From Chimonanthus salicifolius (lineage: Eukaryota > Streptophyta > Magnoliopsida > Laurales > Calycanthaceae): DNA of 64,000 nucleotides. The notes under the pieces were generated by a model. It ran no database searches. It was not told the origin of the DNA and saw only the letters and a list, made by a program, of their open reading frames with translations. Positions 1 to 12,577 of this stretch are shown here, piece by piece; the first letter of the stretch is position 1, and each line of letters begins with the position of its first letter. The position numbers and the translations under genes are program-made. The stretch covers positions 34,590,170-34,654,169 of the forward strand of contig CM023533.1 in the NCBI GenBank assembly GCA_013350335.1, given 5' to 3'.

Positions 1-184
1 TTTATCATCTATTTGAGCTATTTTTAAACTTTCCCTAAAGCGTTGATTTCTAACTCTATCATTAGTATTAACTTGATAATTTGCTATGGTGTTAATTGGT
101 GAGATGAAACAACTCAATATCAAGTTAGAAAATTGAGAACTTTTGAAGCAAATTGTTTAAAATTCATTCGAGCTATAACATAAT

Positions 185-540
185 ATATACAATGTAACTT
201 TAATGGAATATAAGATAGAGATGCAATTTGATCAAAATTTCAAATGATTTAGTATCACACTATGATAACTTCAGATACGTATGATCAATATATAGTAGAA
301 TCATATGGAGGAGTTGACCTAGATATAACTAATAGGATGGAAATTGGGTTGGTAAAATGTAGACAAGCTAGTGGAGTTTTTTGTAATAACATAGTACCAC
401 TCTGCTAAAAGATTCAACTTTATAAAACAACTATTAGATTAGCAATGCTCTATGGAGCAAAATGTTGGGCAATGAAGACAAATAGACAAAGTTGAGGTAA
501 CAGAGATGTGCATGTTATATTTTTTGAAACATTGACGACT
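185..540 (+). pseudogene. RTE-clade LINE reverse transcriptase, 3' fragment
   Basis: Broken reading frames spell the C-terminal part of a plant RTE-type LINE polyprotein. Recognisable pieces are DITNRMEIG, RQASGVFCNN and TIRLAMLYGAKCWAMKT, which in the family follow the polymerase core. Stops and small indels interrupt it, so it is a dead copy. The piece stops where the 3' end of the minus-strand L1 LINE begins, which suggests the L1 landed in this older element. A related RTE piece lies at 38.2-39.5 kb. Confidence 0.75.
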
Positions 541-719
541 TAATTTATTAAAAAAACAAAGAGTGAGTACATGAGGGTATCCAAGTATAGGAGAGTTATA
601 CTCGGATCCAAGACAGAGGAGAAAGAAGAGACAAAAAAAAAAAAACATATGGCAAAAGAAGAGATACAAAAACACGCCCCTCCCAACAAAAGATAAACTA
701 AGGAGTCCCCTACTTACCA

Positions 720-3700
720 AGCTTTCAAGGCTGATATGATGAAAACAGTTCCATAAGTGGTCTTTGTTTGTGTACGCCCACTTTCGGTAAGAAGTCCACC
801 ACACTGTTTGGTGATCGAGGTGTATGAATGAAAGAGATGCCTCCCAACCTGCACAACCTCCAAATGTCCATAGTAATGCTTACCAACTTCCACCCGGGGG
901 GGAGGGATTTTTCCTATTACTAGGTCAGGAGATGGCATTAGTTGAGTCACCTTCAATAATAAGATTACCGATCCTAAGCGTAGACCAAACTTGGAGTGCT
1001 CTCAGTTCTGCCTCATTTGACTTCATTATCCCTAATGGCTAGAAAAATGCTAATAGCATCATACCTCTATCATCATGCAATACCCCGTCTATTCCTGCTG
1101 GATCGGGTTTTCCCCTTGCTGCCTCATCCACATTGTTTACATGATCCTAGGAACGCTACTCACTTGACCTTACTCTTCCTAACTTTCCTAACCCCTTTCA
1201 TGCATCCTTCTCAAGACAAATAGAAATCTTCAGGTTCTAGTCCCATAAATTCCTTAGACACAGACAACCAACTTGTCAATTGTCATTTCTCTCTCAAAAA
1301 CCTCTCTAGATGCCCCCCACTTCCCCTAAAAAATCCTCCTGTTGTGCTCTTTCCAAATTGTCTATGAGACTGCATATGGAACCATTCTCCATGCTACCCT
1401 ACATTTAAATCTAAAGGCCCCCCAATCCACGCCGACATTGAATCCTCCGCTCCATTCTTATAATCCACGAGCAACCAAATAAACTCAAGAAAGAGCCCCA
1501 TATAGCCCACGTGAATCGGCATTTACATAACAAGTGGTCCACTGTCTCCTCTTCTTCTCTGCACAGTGGACAAACTATTGGAGCTTCCTCTAGAAGGGCA
1601 TCTCTTCTCCTGAGATTATGTCTAACTAGGATCCTCTTTTTCAAGGTTGTCCACATAAAGATTTGGTTTCTAGGGGGAATCTTATTGTTTTAGGCAAGAT
1701 TGCATATAGGCGGAGGATTCAGATTTGTTGCATATGCTGACCTTAGGATTGATTTTACCGAGAAGGATCCTGACAGCTCCATGGACCAAATCCACTTATC
1801 CTCATCTCCAAGCCACAATCTTGTATCTCCTAGGATTCCGATCAAGGCTTGGTGGATATTTACTTCAATATCACGTAGGGACCTCCCGAAAAAGATGGAC
1901 CAGTACATCATTGACCTCTCTATAGTAGTCACTAATCGATGCTCCACTCTAAAAGTCTAGGCAATACTTCTATTAGTGGTCTCTCCCCCCCACCCCAAAT
2001 GTCTTTCCAAAATGACTCCTTGCCATTCCCCACCAAAAACTTAATCCCCCTCTGGAATACCTCACAAATCTTTCCTTCCCCGCTTCATATCCTCACTAAA
2101 GCTTTCACTACCAACGATTCATCCCTAGCAGCTATACTCCCTAGTCTCCACCCCCTGGGATCCCCCTCACCATATCTGGCTACTAATACCTTCCTCCACA
2201 AGGCCTCTCTCTCTGAAGAAAATCTCCACAACTATTTACATAGTAGCGCGGGATTCCTATATTTGATGCTATGAATCCCCAATCCACCTTTCTCCCTAAT
2301 ATCTCTAGCCTCTTCCCATTTCAACGGGTAGATTTTCCTAGAATAACCCCTCCCAAAGGAAGTCTCTTTGAATTTTTTCTATCTTTTTTGCCTTCGGTAT
2401 TTCATATAAAGAGAGGTAGTAGGTGGGAAGATTTACCAAGCATGATTTGATTAGAGTCAGTCTACGTCCTAGTGAGAGGTAAGACTTGCTCCAGGCGTTC
2501 AAGTTCTTTGGTATCCCTTTTAGGACGGGATCCAAAAAGGTTTGGATCTCGGATTCCCATCTATTGGCAGCCCAAGGTAAGTAAATGGGATCTTGCCCAC
2601 TCCACACCCATCTCCCTTGCTAATATTTCGACTTCCTCCACCTCTACACCCAAGTCTATAATGTTGCTCTTCCCTAAGTTTATTTTAAGTCCCGATACTA
2701 GCTCGAAACACCTTAGGGCCACTCTTACCCCAAATAGCTCTTCACTAGATGCTTTACAGAACAATAAGGTATCATCTGCAAACTGTAGGTGACTGGTTGA
2801 AAAGCTACCTAGGGAGACCGCAAGACCTTTGATGAGGTTTGTCTCCTTGGCTCTTCTCATAAGACCATTGAGTTCCTCGACTACCATGGTGAATGGAAAT
2901 GGGGATAAAGGATCACCCCGTCGTAAGCCCCTAGTCGCCCTAATTGATTCAATAGGTGTGCCATTCATCAAAATGGAGTAGGAAGAATCTTGGACACATG
3001 CTCTCAGCCAACCCCTCCACTTAGGGCCGAAGCCCGTTCTCCAGAATAGATAGTCTACAAACTCCATCTAACATGATCATAGGCTTTCTCCATATCTAGT
3101 TTTAAAAGCACCCTCTTAGGCCATATTTACGTCTAGCATGGATTAACTCATTTGCTATCAGCATTCCATCCATAATCCTTCTCCTTTCAATAAATGCGCC
3201 CTGCGACTCCCCAGTTAACCCCCCAAGGACTGAACTAAGCCTTGTAGTTAGGACTTCGGCTAACAGCGTTTACACACATCCTACTAGGCTTATAGGTTTG
3301 TAGTGAGAAAGCTTTGAAGTCCCTCCATTTTTTGGGATTAGGGCTACCAAACACTGTTTTAGGCTCTTGTTCAGGACCCCTCTCCTATGAAACTCCCTAA
3401 AAAAATTGAGGAAGTCATTCCTAAGTACATCCCAACAACTTAGAAATTTAAAGTTGAACCCATTGGGACCCGAAGCCTTATCTCCATCCACACTATATAG
3501 CGCCTCTTACACCTTTGCCTCCTCAAACTCCGTTTCTAACCACGATACCTTTTCTGTTGGAAGAGAACAGAAAGTAACCCCGTCTAGTAGTGGAGACCCT
3601 CTCACCACACTGTCTCTGGTCCTATCACTCAAGGCAACACTGGGATTCAACAGGAGTGGTACCACTATAGGTCTAAGGTTAGTAGCGGTAATCCCTTCTC

Positions 3701-5545
3701 TAGATGGAACAACCTCAGGTCCCTTACTAGCCCCAGGCGAGATTCCCCCCATGGTGTGATGTGCATTAGAGGAAATAGAGTGGAAGAATGTAAGAGTGTG
3801 GGTAGCACCTGATCCAAGTAGAGTCGTCTCCATGTGTTGCTGTCGACTACTCAGGTCTACGTCCGCTACTGGATGATGTGGCCGAAATGTGAGAGCCCCT
3901 GCTAATGAACTAATAACTGCCGCTCATCTCCCTGTTAAGATTCCCTGATACATGTAGAACCGCTAGGGTCGTCTCCATGTGTCGTTGCCGACTCCTCAAG
4001 TTTGCGTCCACTGTTGGATACTGTGACCAAAGATGCGAGGCCTCCTACTATTGGTCCGAAAGATGCCACCAATTTCCTTCGCTAAGGTTCACACTCGATG
4101 GATATCTAAGTTGTAAAGGAGGAAAAACAGGCCCCGACCTGGAAAGGCCGGAGATGAGAGGTGCATAATAAGAAGGAAAGAACGTGTGGGGCGAAAAGGT
4201 GGAGGTATCTGTAGGAGAGAACCTGGATCTCGGGTCCCAAGGGTGTAGCTGAGCATGGGGGTACGAATCAGAACCAGCCTCAGGCCGTGTGGCAGGATAT
4301 TCTGTACTCATTTTGATAGGATTTCCCTCACAATGTGGAGCAAAAATGGAGACAAAGTGGTTCCTGACTGCTGCCCTTAGTTCCCCTTTTTCCTTCCACT
4401 CTTCTACCATTCACCATGGCAACTTTCAATGTATTCACTATAGCTCTTAATTTCGCCATTCGGTGGAAGAATTTGGTGTTTCTGTCCCCTTCCTTCAATC
4501 AAGTAGCCCTGGATTTCTGCCTCCACTCTACTTCCTCCCTCCTTAATAGTCCCCACAGTTTAGAGATGCACAGATGTTTCTCTTTAGTTTTCCCCTATGT
4601 CAAGTCCCTTTCTTTCTCTATGGTTTCCCAGTCACCCAGTAATTCTGATATATGGTCTTTCTCCTCGTGCAAGCTGTCCATCTCATCCTTGAACCACTCT
4701 TTAATTTTGTCTTTCAACAATTTCAATTTTCTTTGCAAACAAAAACCGGCCCATCCCTCAACTTCAAAAGAGCTCTACCACTCCTTACATTCTTCCCATG
4801 AACTCCTTATGTCCCAAACAAGCATTATTGAAGCAAAACGGGTGAGGGCTCCAATCCTCTTCCTCCATGCTAAGAAGCACCGACCAATGATTTGAAACCG
4901 ATCTTCATAGTTTAACTTGTATCGCACTACTGAACGGTTCCTTCCAATTTACCGATACCAAGAACTTGTGTGCTCATAAAGAGGCATCTCAGCCCATTCG
5001 GCCATGTAAATCTTCCTCTGGACAATTGGTAATCAATCATCTGACAAGAGTTAATACAGTCAGAGAATTCCTCTGAGAAGTTGGACCTCTCAGACCGACC
5101 CCTCCTCTCTAAAGGAAAGCGTATTGCATTAAAATCTCATCCTAAACACCACGGCCCTGATTATCTAGTCTTCAGGTGCTGAGTTTCCTCCTAGAATTGT
5201 ACTCTTTCTGCCCCAGAATGCGGGCCATATACATTAGTTATCATCACTTCCACCTCTTCATCTACTAACTTGCCCTTAACTGATAGTGTCCTACTAGACA
5301 TAATAGTCTCCACTGCCTCAAACACTTAGTCTTCCAAAGGATGAGAAGTCCACTAGAGTTACCTTCGGCTAGTTTGGCACTCCAGGCTACCGATCTAACC
5401 CCCCAAATCTCTAGTATCTCTGCTAGCAACCTCCTCCCTTTTTGCTTGGATAAGAATAATATCAGCCCGGTTTTTTCTGAAAACCCCTCGCCCTCCTTTT
5501 TAGCCCAAGGCCAAGGCCTCTCACATTCCATGAAATTATCTTCAT
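720..5545 (-). pseudogene. LINE ORF2 (endonuclease, reverse transcriptase, zinc knuckle, RNase H), broken
   Basis: The ATG at 5545 gives KIISWNVRGLG, the diagnostic start of the L1 endonuclease. The RT begins with DKASGPNGFNFKF and RPISL-like KPISLVG (3491-3270), then GLRRGDPLSPF and the catalytic FADD box (codons at about 2782-2771). The thumb region lies at 2607-2338. A CxxC...HxxxC knuckle is at about 1572-1519. RNase H-like text with SFIHTPRSPNSVVDF lies at about 830. In live elements ORF2 performs target-primed reverse transcription. Many stops and frameshifts, and foreign sequence between FVSIFAPHCEGNP (about 4340) and LLDGVTFCSLP (about 3590), make this a relic. Confidence 0.85.
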
Positions 5546-5707
5546 TGAGCAACCTGTTTCTTCCCCTTACTCAAACCTTTTTTCTTGGAGGTATAGACTT
5601 TTAGAAGGTTTGATGTACCTATCAATTCCTTCATTTTGGAGGATCTAATCAGAATGCCTCAAGTCCAATTATAGTCGATATCTTTCGTCTATCCATTTCA
5701 GGGCTGC

Positions 5708-8139
5708 TTATACTGATTCCAAATCTAGAAATTTAATTCCCATCTTGCTCCCTGCATACAATATTTTCCTGGTGTCATCTTTACTGCAGCCTAGCTTTGA
5801 AGCTAGTGCTATCTCGCCCACACGGTATACCTTTTTGCCATTGAAATTGTTATCCACTGCCCTACTCGTTGTCTTCACACCACTTGGTTTTGGCGTTGCT
5901 CGATCGTTAGATTGTGTGATTTTCTCATTACATTTCACCATCTCTTCGTTGGACAAAACAAGGATTTCTTCCTCTGCATTAGATTCAAATGGGAAGGAAG
6001 GTTGGCTTTCATCTTTCTCACCCTCCGATTCTACCCCTTGCCATAGACTTGGCATGGAGCTTGATCTGCCGATAGTAGGAAGGAAACTCCTGAGACGTGT
6101 AGATCGCCATCCCTCCGATTCCTTCCCATCAGTATTGTAGCCTCCATCCTCTTGATCTCCATCAGACGATCCTTCGATCCGCTCATTTTTAGCATTTTTT
6201 TTTTCTCTATTTTCTATTCCTTTTTTTTTTTTTTCCCAGCATTTTTTCCTTTGTTCATGCTTCTGTTTTGCCTTCAAAGGGATCAAAGTTTTCCCTGGAT
6301 ATTAGAGTCATGGTCTTCATCATCTCGTTCACCATCAGACACTTCTCCACTCCCCTCCTCCATTTGCGATGCAGAGCTCTTTCTTTTTATTCCTCTTTTT
6401 TGTTTATGTTCTATCATTGGGGAGGAAGGGGTCTCCGTTTGGTTTCTGAGAGGACTACGAGTTGAATTAGTCCTCTTGGTGGGCTAGGTGAATGGGTCAG
6501 GCTGTAGCCCAGAAAGTTGGGTTGGGCCATAGATGTGAGAGTTTGCTGGGTCTGCGATGCTATGGACCAGGCCTTGGTCCATTTCAAGGACACGGCCTGA
6601 GTTGGCATCAGGGTTGGCTCATTCGAATTTTCGGCTGATATTTTTCTCTCTACTCGATTTTTTTTTTTTGAAAATCTCGGTGGCTTTTCTTCTTTTTTTT
6701 TTTTTGAAAAAATTCATTTAAAAAAATAAAAAGGCTGTTTTAAAAAAAAATTAAAAATATAAATATCGGCCGATATTCGCCCGTATCGGACGAATATCGG
6801 CCGAGATATTGACCGGGCCCACGACCGATATTTTTTTTTAAAAAAAAATTGGTTGATTTTTTTTTTATTTTTGGCCTATACTATGCGTATAGGCTGAGAT
6901 ATCTCGGTTGTGGAAATCTTGAGATGCGTATCGGCCGAGATTTCGACCCCTGGTTGGCATCAGTATGGGTGAGGCCCAAAGTACCGAGTGGGTTTGAAAC
7001 CCACGCCTGGCCCAAACCCGACGCAGATAATTTAGTTGCCTTATCCCGAGACACTTCTCCCACTCCTGCCTTATCCTCTTCATTTTCCAAAAAATTCTCA
7101 TTACAATTGCCTAACTCCTTTTTCTCTGCCGCTCCTTCCTTGTGATTGGTCTACAAGGATTCATCCGCAGTAGGCATGCCTTGCTCTCTCCCACGCGAAG
7201 CATCGGAATCAAGTCTCTCATTGGCGGAAGCTTTTCTCTCTCCATCCTCACTCAATGGTAAGTCTCAAGCTCTGTACTTTTTCACAGAGATGTCTCGGTT
7301 TTTGGAAATCCACGCTTTCGCCTATCCCACGTGCGAACGGAGAGGAGGACGTTCGTTGCCGGAGGTCAGAGACGCAGTGAAGTTGCCGTTTCAATCATCT
7401 CCCATTGTTTCCATCCTTTCTCGCATCACATGATCTTCTATGTTGGACATCTCTCTAACTTGAACTTTCTGTGACCCTAACCCCCACTTCTTCTAGGATG
7501 ATTTTGGTGTTTTCCACCCCGAGGAGAAGAAATTGGTCCATTCTGAATTCCCCAGCCACTCCTGAGCCTCCTCTTTTATTCATGTAGAGATCAGAAAGGC
7601 ACCACCACCATGCCAACGGACTATTGAACTATTGATGCCACGGTTTTCACAGAAGAGGCGAACCTCCTGAGGGCTGATGTGTAGCTCTGCTGATGCCACA
7701 ACAGATCTTAGTAGCCATTCATATGCCTCATCTAAGGTCAGCTTGTTCATTTTGAAGTCGATGGTGGGGATCACTTCTTTAGGCAATACTTCTTTCTTTC
7801 CGGGGGCCCTTAAGACTTCAGCCCATGTTCGACTCAGTGCCGGAGTTTCCTTTGGGATCCTACCTTCAGGCACGTGAGGAGGAACGTCAATCCTTTTCTG
7901 AAGTTGGCCATTCCTTGAGTCTTCTGCTTGTTTCCCCTCCCTTCTGAAGAAGACATTTGCAATTCGACCCCATTTGCTGAAAAGTTGCAACAATTAACTT
8001 CTCAAAATTGAATCTGGGAGATTCTCAACGAAAATGGTGATTGTTGCCGAACTCTATTGAAGCCTCTGTCTCTTGTTGACATCCTGCCACCCCGTCTCCT
8101 TGGACTGGTGATTCTCACCCCGTGCTCGCCGGATTCCAT
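5708..8139 (-). pseudogene. LINE ORF1 (RRM-type nucleic-acid-binding protein), broken
   Basis: The ATG at 8139 opens a basic N-terminus. After one frameshift it continues into TIFVENLPDSI and LLQLFSKWGRIANVFF, the two conserved beta-strand regions of an RRM, as in many plant L1 ORF1 proteins. A typical SRTWAEVLR piece follows at about 7820. The C-terminal part (5708-6286) is lysine-rich, then acidic and serine-rich. The middle is interrupted by the hAT MITE at 6609-6952. ORF1 proteins of this kind coat LINE RNA. Start, order and position upstream of ORF2 support the call; the copy cannot make protein. Confidence 0.7.
6609..6952. mobile_element. hAT MITE of the CGGCCGATAT family, inside the LINE
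   Basis: This is a 344-bp insertion flanked by the 8-bp direct repeat GTTGGCAT (6601-6608 and 6953-6960). The left end reads CAGGGTTGGC. The right end, reverse-complemented, reads CAGGGGTCGAAATCTCGG. A CAGGG terminus with an 8-bp duplication is the hAT superfamily signature. The interior holds poly-T/poly-A blocks and several ATATCGGCCGATAT-like palindromes. It has no coding capacity. Related copies lie at 12372-12577 and 44661-46035. Confidence 0.85.
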
Positions 8140-8589
8140 TGTTTAGGTAACCTCTCTGCTCCTGCTCTCTCCATCTCCACCCTCTCGCCACCTTATGATA
8201 GATGATAATAGCCAAGCTTGATCTAAGCCTAAGATGTGCATGTTACATTGGATGAGTGGATTAATCTAAATACTATAAAATGCAAATTATAAATATCATA
8301 ATTATAAAATATCATCAACATCAATCATATTATGAGTTAATTAAGCATCGATCACATCATTACCATCTATAGTAAAATTCATTCATAATTCATGAAATGT
8401 ATGTCATCATCATCATAATAGCTACCAATCCCATCTATTTAGGGAGTCCATCATAAGAATGTAGAACATTCAAAACATAATCAGTAATAACATAAAAGGT
8501 CATAATGATGAACCACATTGCATATACCATACCAAACACTAAATTACCAATAATACCTGTTAGTCAATATTGACAAACCCCTGCATCAT

Positions 8590-9010
8590 TCCTATTTATT
8601 ACTTCTCAAATTACTCCAATGAGTGAAAAAGTCCTCCCATAATGTATTTGCAATACTTTTGCTATTATTCTTTGCCTTTTTTATGTCATCTATAACAACG
8701 TAATAATCTTCTGAGTCTTCATCTTCTATGACCTCTTTATACTCATTATGGGATTCAAGATATATTCCTAATAAATCCAATCTTCACCTCCATTATGCAT
8801 ATGGTTGAAGTTGTGCAAAGTGCAACATATGGGACTGACTGTGATCTTTGTCACATTGTGGTATAAGTTATAAGAGGGTTAGATATTCAATTTGGGAAAT
8901 TAATTCTTTACCACACCAAAAAGGATTAGTACATTCCATAATGAAGAGCTGCGAAGGTTGAAAACTTAGCAGTTCTTAGTGTCAGTTTTATCCTCATGTT
9001 TCTATTCTGG
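8590..9010 (-). pseudogene. PIF/Harbinger transposase (DDE_4 nuclease) C-terminal relic
   Basis: On the minus strand, broken frames resemble the C-terminal end of a plant Harbinger-like nuclease: a LRNVIER..FGV-like stretch (about 8940-8900), a hydrophobic stretch ending CTLHNF, then MHNGGEDWI (about 8820-8790), followed by an acidic tail (EVIEDEDSEDYY). In the family the CxLHNFI motif follows the last acidic catalytic region. Several frameshifts are needed, so it is dead. I identify it from residual motifs only and cannot see terminal repeats. Confidence 0.55.
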
Positions 9011-9242
9011 CCCATGGATATTTATTGGACTGATGACTTCAGGGACTTGTCCTGAGATTCTGAGCTAGAACGTGTCAGGATGTGTATCTGGGTTCCCAAC
9101 AGGCTCCTTTACGGATGGGCAATTATCCAAGAACCACACATGTAGGAAGAATAGTAAACAAATGTTGACTTGTTTTCACATTGAATCTGAATTTATTTTT
9201 CTACTTGATTTTGAGACTGCAAAAAGAGGGTGATGCTCCAGA

Positions 9243-10197
9243 TCAAAGATCTTAAAATGTCTCATCCCAGAAGCTCTACCCTCAAATCCCAACAAAAGAC
9301 AGACTAGGGGTGTGATTGTAAATACGAACTAGGCATCTACTCTGGTAGCTCATAAATTCTAGTTTCGACTAAGTTGGCAAGTTGTAATCTTTCTCAAAGG
9401 CATAAAGATGGATGTTACTATACTCCCTTAATTTCTTGGGACATGCTATTCATATTTATTTCTGATTATTTTTCTCAAATCATGTTCTTCTAGCAAGATA
9501 TTGTTTTAGCATGCTAAGTTTAATGTATAAAATAGTTAAATACCATTCCATATAGTAGTAGTAGTAGTAGTAGTAATAGAGTGTAAACATTTCCATTTAG
9601 ATTTTTTGGGCAGTAAGAAAAGGCTGATTTAGCAAGCTTTAGTTAATTCATATAGAACTATCGTCTAATTTTGGCTACATAGAATTTAGTAAGTTCTATT
9701 TCTCTTTCGGTCTTTAGATGAAAAGTATTTTGTTTCTTTGTTGCCAATTATTTTATGAAGGATTGACAAGAGCCTGGAGCATAGTTGGTAAGTTTTCTTT
9801 GTTATGATAAAAAAAATTATGGGTTTGAGTAGGGTTACCATTTAAAAAAAAAATTATGAAGGAATTATGTGAGCCGCATCTCGACATGCTCATCTATGTG
9901 GCCTATCATTCTGAACAAAAAAAATTAGACTACCATCGGTCCTCCGGTGATGACCCCAATGATGGTAAAAAATGAGCCACATTCAACATAAAGGCCAAAT
10001 TTCAAGATATTAGGTTCTTGCTAACTGGATTTCTTTGGTGTTGGTCTATTGTGATGGGACCCAACAAATCGTTTGTTGTCCATTGGTAACTAACTATCTT
10101 GAAGTGGATGGTGGTGGTGTGCCAAATTATGCAATCAGGTAAGGACCTTGGTGTTGGTTTCTTTTGCAATGTAACTAAATTCTTGGAATGCATATTA
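9243..10197 (+). repeat. Duplicated segment, copy A
   Basis: About 0.95 kb that recurs in the same orientation at 20447-21199 plus 22154-22190. Long stretches agree almost base for base, for example the run after CTCATCCCA (A 9261, B 20466) and GTAACTAAATTCTTGGAATG (A 10171, B 22162). Copy A has a short TAG-rich microsatellite (about 9558-9580) and about 170 bases that copy B lacks. I find no open frame. It could be a transposon fragment or a segmental duplication. The two copies flank the beta-galactosidase gene. Confidence 0.85.
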
Positions 10198-10610
10198 TTG
10201 ATTTTTTTAATGAAGTTTATGCACTAATTTCAATTGGTTTATTTACATGTTTTTTTTGTTTTAAACTAAATATTTATTTGAAAGTATCCAATATTATGCT
10301 GAATTTATGGATCCTATGTGTCTGCGATTTTTTTCTGAATTAGACACCTCTTACCCATTTTGAGTTTTGAATTGCAATTTAAAATCTTTGGCTGGAAGAA
10401 ACATATAATGATGAAATCATAGAACACAAAATTGCATATTTGGATAACAACTGGCATACGAAACATGAAATCTGCTTCCACAAAGGTGATCGGAGAACTT
10501 GCTTGGTTAGAGAACAGATCGTGGAATGTAGAGATTGGATTGAAGTTCATTTCCATCTCCATCAATGAAAAGGTCTTCAATAAAAGATTTGCATACTTAA
10601 TAATGTGAAA
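10198..10610. other. Intergenic, nothing recognised
   Basis: AT-rich single-copy-looking DNA. The open frame over 10314-10781 on the minus strand has no family resemblance and runs into the Stowaway element, so it is not reported as a gene. Confidence 0.6.
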
Positions 10611-10803
10611 TACTCTCTGTCCCAATTTAGTTGTCTTGTATGAATATTGGGATTGTTTCAAAATAGTTGTCTCATTTATATTAGAGTAGCATAAAGTGTG
10701 TTGAAAATAGATGAAATTACATGAAATGTTAGTCTTATATGGAGAGTTTTTTAAATAATACAAATGTTTTAAATGAGACAAGTAAAATAGGATGGAGGGA
10801 GTA
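10611..10803. mobile_element. Stowaway-type Tc1/mariner MITE
   Basis: This 193-bp unit, including its TA duplications, starts TACTCTCTGTCCCAATTT and ends GGATGGAGGGAGTA. The reverse complement of the end is TACTCCCTCCATCC, the classic CTCCCTCCGTCCC terminus of plant Stowaway elements, with TA at both outer edges. The interior is AT-rich and non-coding, and the arms pair over about 35 bases (TTAGTTGTCTTGTATGAA with TTACTTGTCTCATTTAAA). Confidence 0.85.
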
Positions 10804-10894
10804 ATTGAGAAGACCTCTACCCAACAGAAAGTCCATCAAGGAACTGGTCTCGATGCACACACAACAGTGCTTCTTGATTCTTGTCACGCCAATG

Positions 10895-11050
10895 CACCGG
10901 CTGCTTTTGGAGGGGTACCCTCCATTACCCTTGTTTTGTAATTAAGGGGGAGTGATAATTTTTTTACTCCTCCCCTCACTTTTGAAAACCCTTTCCAAAC
11001 AAGGGTATTCATAATACCTAGGGTAACCCTTGGTCAAGGATAACCACCGG
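10895..11050. repeat. Fragment of the GGTAA inverted-repeat family
   Basis: The sequence GGCTGCTTTTGGAGGGG, then runs of TACCC/GGGTA and a CTTTTGAAAACCCTTT segment, matches the ends of the elements at 33494-38103 and 46476-47919. It appears to be a short or internally deleted copy. No target duplication was found. Confidence 0.5.
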
Positions 11051-12371
11051 TAAAAAAAGAAAAATCTTAGAAGATTGAAAGATTATTTGAAATTCAATAT
11101 GTGAATATCGAAGTATATTTATAAAAAAAATCAACAATAGTTGTATGTCCACTAAAAATAAATGGCTAAATTTTGATTTTTCAAGTAAAATTTAATTTGA
11201 ATGTCGAGCTTTAAATGAATTTTCAATAATATTGATTAATTTTTTTATTAAGCTCAAAAAGTTTAAAAAATAAAAAGTATAATCATATGCAATCTTAGTA
11301 ACAATTGCACAGAACACCATTTTCTTCTCCTCTAGAAAGATTCCTCCTCTAATGGAAGTTTGGACTCTTGTGGAATTGATTCTCTCTCATAAAGATCTAA
11401 ACAGGAGAAATGAGGAAAATCATGAAAATATCGTCACTTTTACCTATTCAAATAAAGCTATAATTCATTAAACATTGAGTCAGGATTAGTGAGTCACTGA
11501 GTTCAAGTTTAATAAGATCAGTTATAAGTTTTGAATACTCAAGATTTTCTTTATTTGGGTTGGATCAAGGAGAAAAAGACATTTAACATCTAAATCAGGG
11601 CTTAAAGTATTTTAACATATTATTTAATATTTTATATATAAGTAAACAAAGACATTTAGGCATTTTAATTTTCAATTTTTGTTTTACTGAATTTAGATTT
11701 TTTTAGATTTCTATTTTTTTTGTCTCGTGATGTTTTTTGTAATCTATTAAAATGGTCGTGTTCTCAAATATAGGATAATTTTTTATTCAAATAACTTAAA
11801 TAAAGGTATTTCAAATATCTTAAGTCGAGTCGGTTCCACATTTAAAACCCTTTATTTGAGTCAAGTTAGCATAAATCCAATCCAAAATGACCCACTTGCA
11901 CCCCATACTTGGTCTCTCTTTCATTACAAGAATACCCATGTTAAAATAACGTAATTCGTTATTTTAATTGAATTTTTTTTTTTTTTTTGACATGTGGCAT
12001 CACTTGGGCTAGTAATTCTTATTATGTCAAGGGACAAATCACAAATTTTCAAACTTTTTGAGAGTTACTTGGAATACCAATCACATGACTTGGGAATTGG
12101 AATATAAATAGAGAGTACAAAAATATATAATTTGAGGGTCACATTTTCTATATATCAGAAGGAGAATGGTGAATATTTCAAAATCAAAATTTAGAAGAAA
12201 AAAAACCATTACTAGCTAGAGCTGCAACTTGAGCTACACTTAATGTGAGGACGCATAAGAAAAAACTGTCTTCAAATTGACTCAAGTTGGGGCCAGGTTC
12301 ATTTATAAGCCCAACATATCAAGTCCAAAATTGTTGGGATGGGTCTACTGCAAGAATGTCTTAGTCCGACT
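11051..12371. other. Intergenic, AT-rich
   Basis: No gene seen. At about 12217 there is TAGAGCTGCAACTTGAG, similar to the terminus of the hAT MITE at 62703 (TAGAGATGCAACTC), so an old hAT end may lie here. No matching right end or 8-bp duplication was found. Confidence 0.4.
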
Positions 12372-12577
12372 CAGGGGTCAAAAAAATGTCTGAGATATCT
12401 TGTATCTACTGTACGGGTGAGATCTCGGCCGATATGACTGAGATCTCGCCAATATCGGCCGATACGGCCGAGATTTGTTAAAAAAAAAAGAGAGGAAAAA
12501 AATCGCCCGATACAGCGAGATATCGGCCGAAAAACGATGGATCTGAGATCTCGGGTCCACTATTTTTTGGAACCTTG
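12372..12577. mobile_element. hAT MITE of the CGGCCGATAT family, 206 bp
   Basis: The left end reads CAGGGGTCAAAAAAATGTC. The right end, reverse-complemented, reads CAAGGTTCCAAAAAATAG. The flanks are GTCCGACT (12364-12371) and GTCCGACC (12578-12585), an 8-bp duplication with one mismatch. Inside are CTCGGCCGATATG, ATATCGGCCGATACGGCCGAG and GATATCGGCCG palindromes separated by a poly-A run. It is non-coding and looks like a short deletion derivative of the same family as 6609-6952. Confidence 0.8.

Larger units (their letters stand above)
545..8190 (-). mobile_element. L1-clade non-LTR retrotransposon (LINE), near full length, decayed
   Basis: Read on the minus strand, the parts come in the order of a plant L1 LINE: ORF1 with an RRM-like start (from about 8139), a basic and acidic ORF1 tail, the apurinic endonuclease start of ORF2 (ATG at 5545), reverse transcriptase (about 3490 to 2340), a zinc-knuckle region (about 1570) and an RNase H domain (about 1150 to 720), then a short 3' UTR ending near 545. 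Frameshifts and stops break every part. A 344-bp hAT MITE sits in ORF1, and a ~0.7-kb stretch at about 3600-4310 does not fit the family. The 5' limit is approximate and I could not find a target-site duplication. Confidence 0.85.

Noticed and set aside
3507..4410. Minus-strand frames as separate proteins
   Set aside because: They start and end in LINE text and cover the foreign block; no independent start or known domain.
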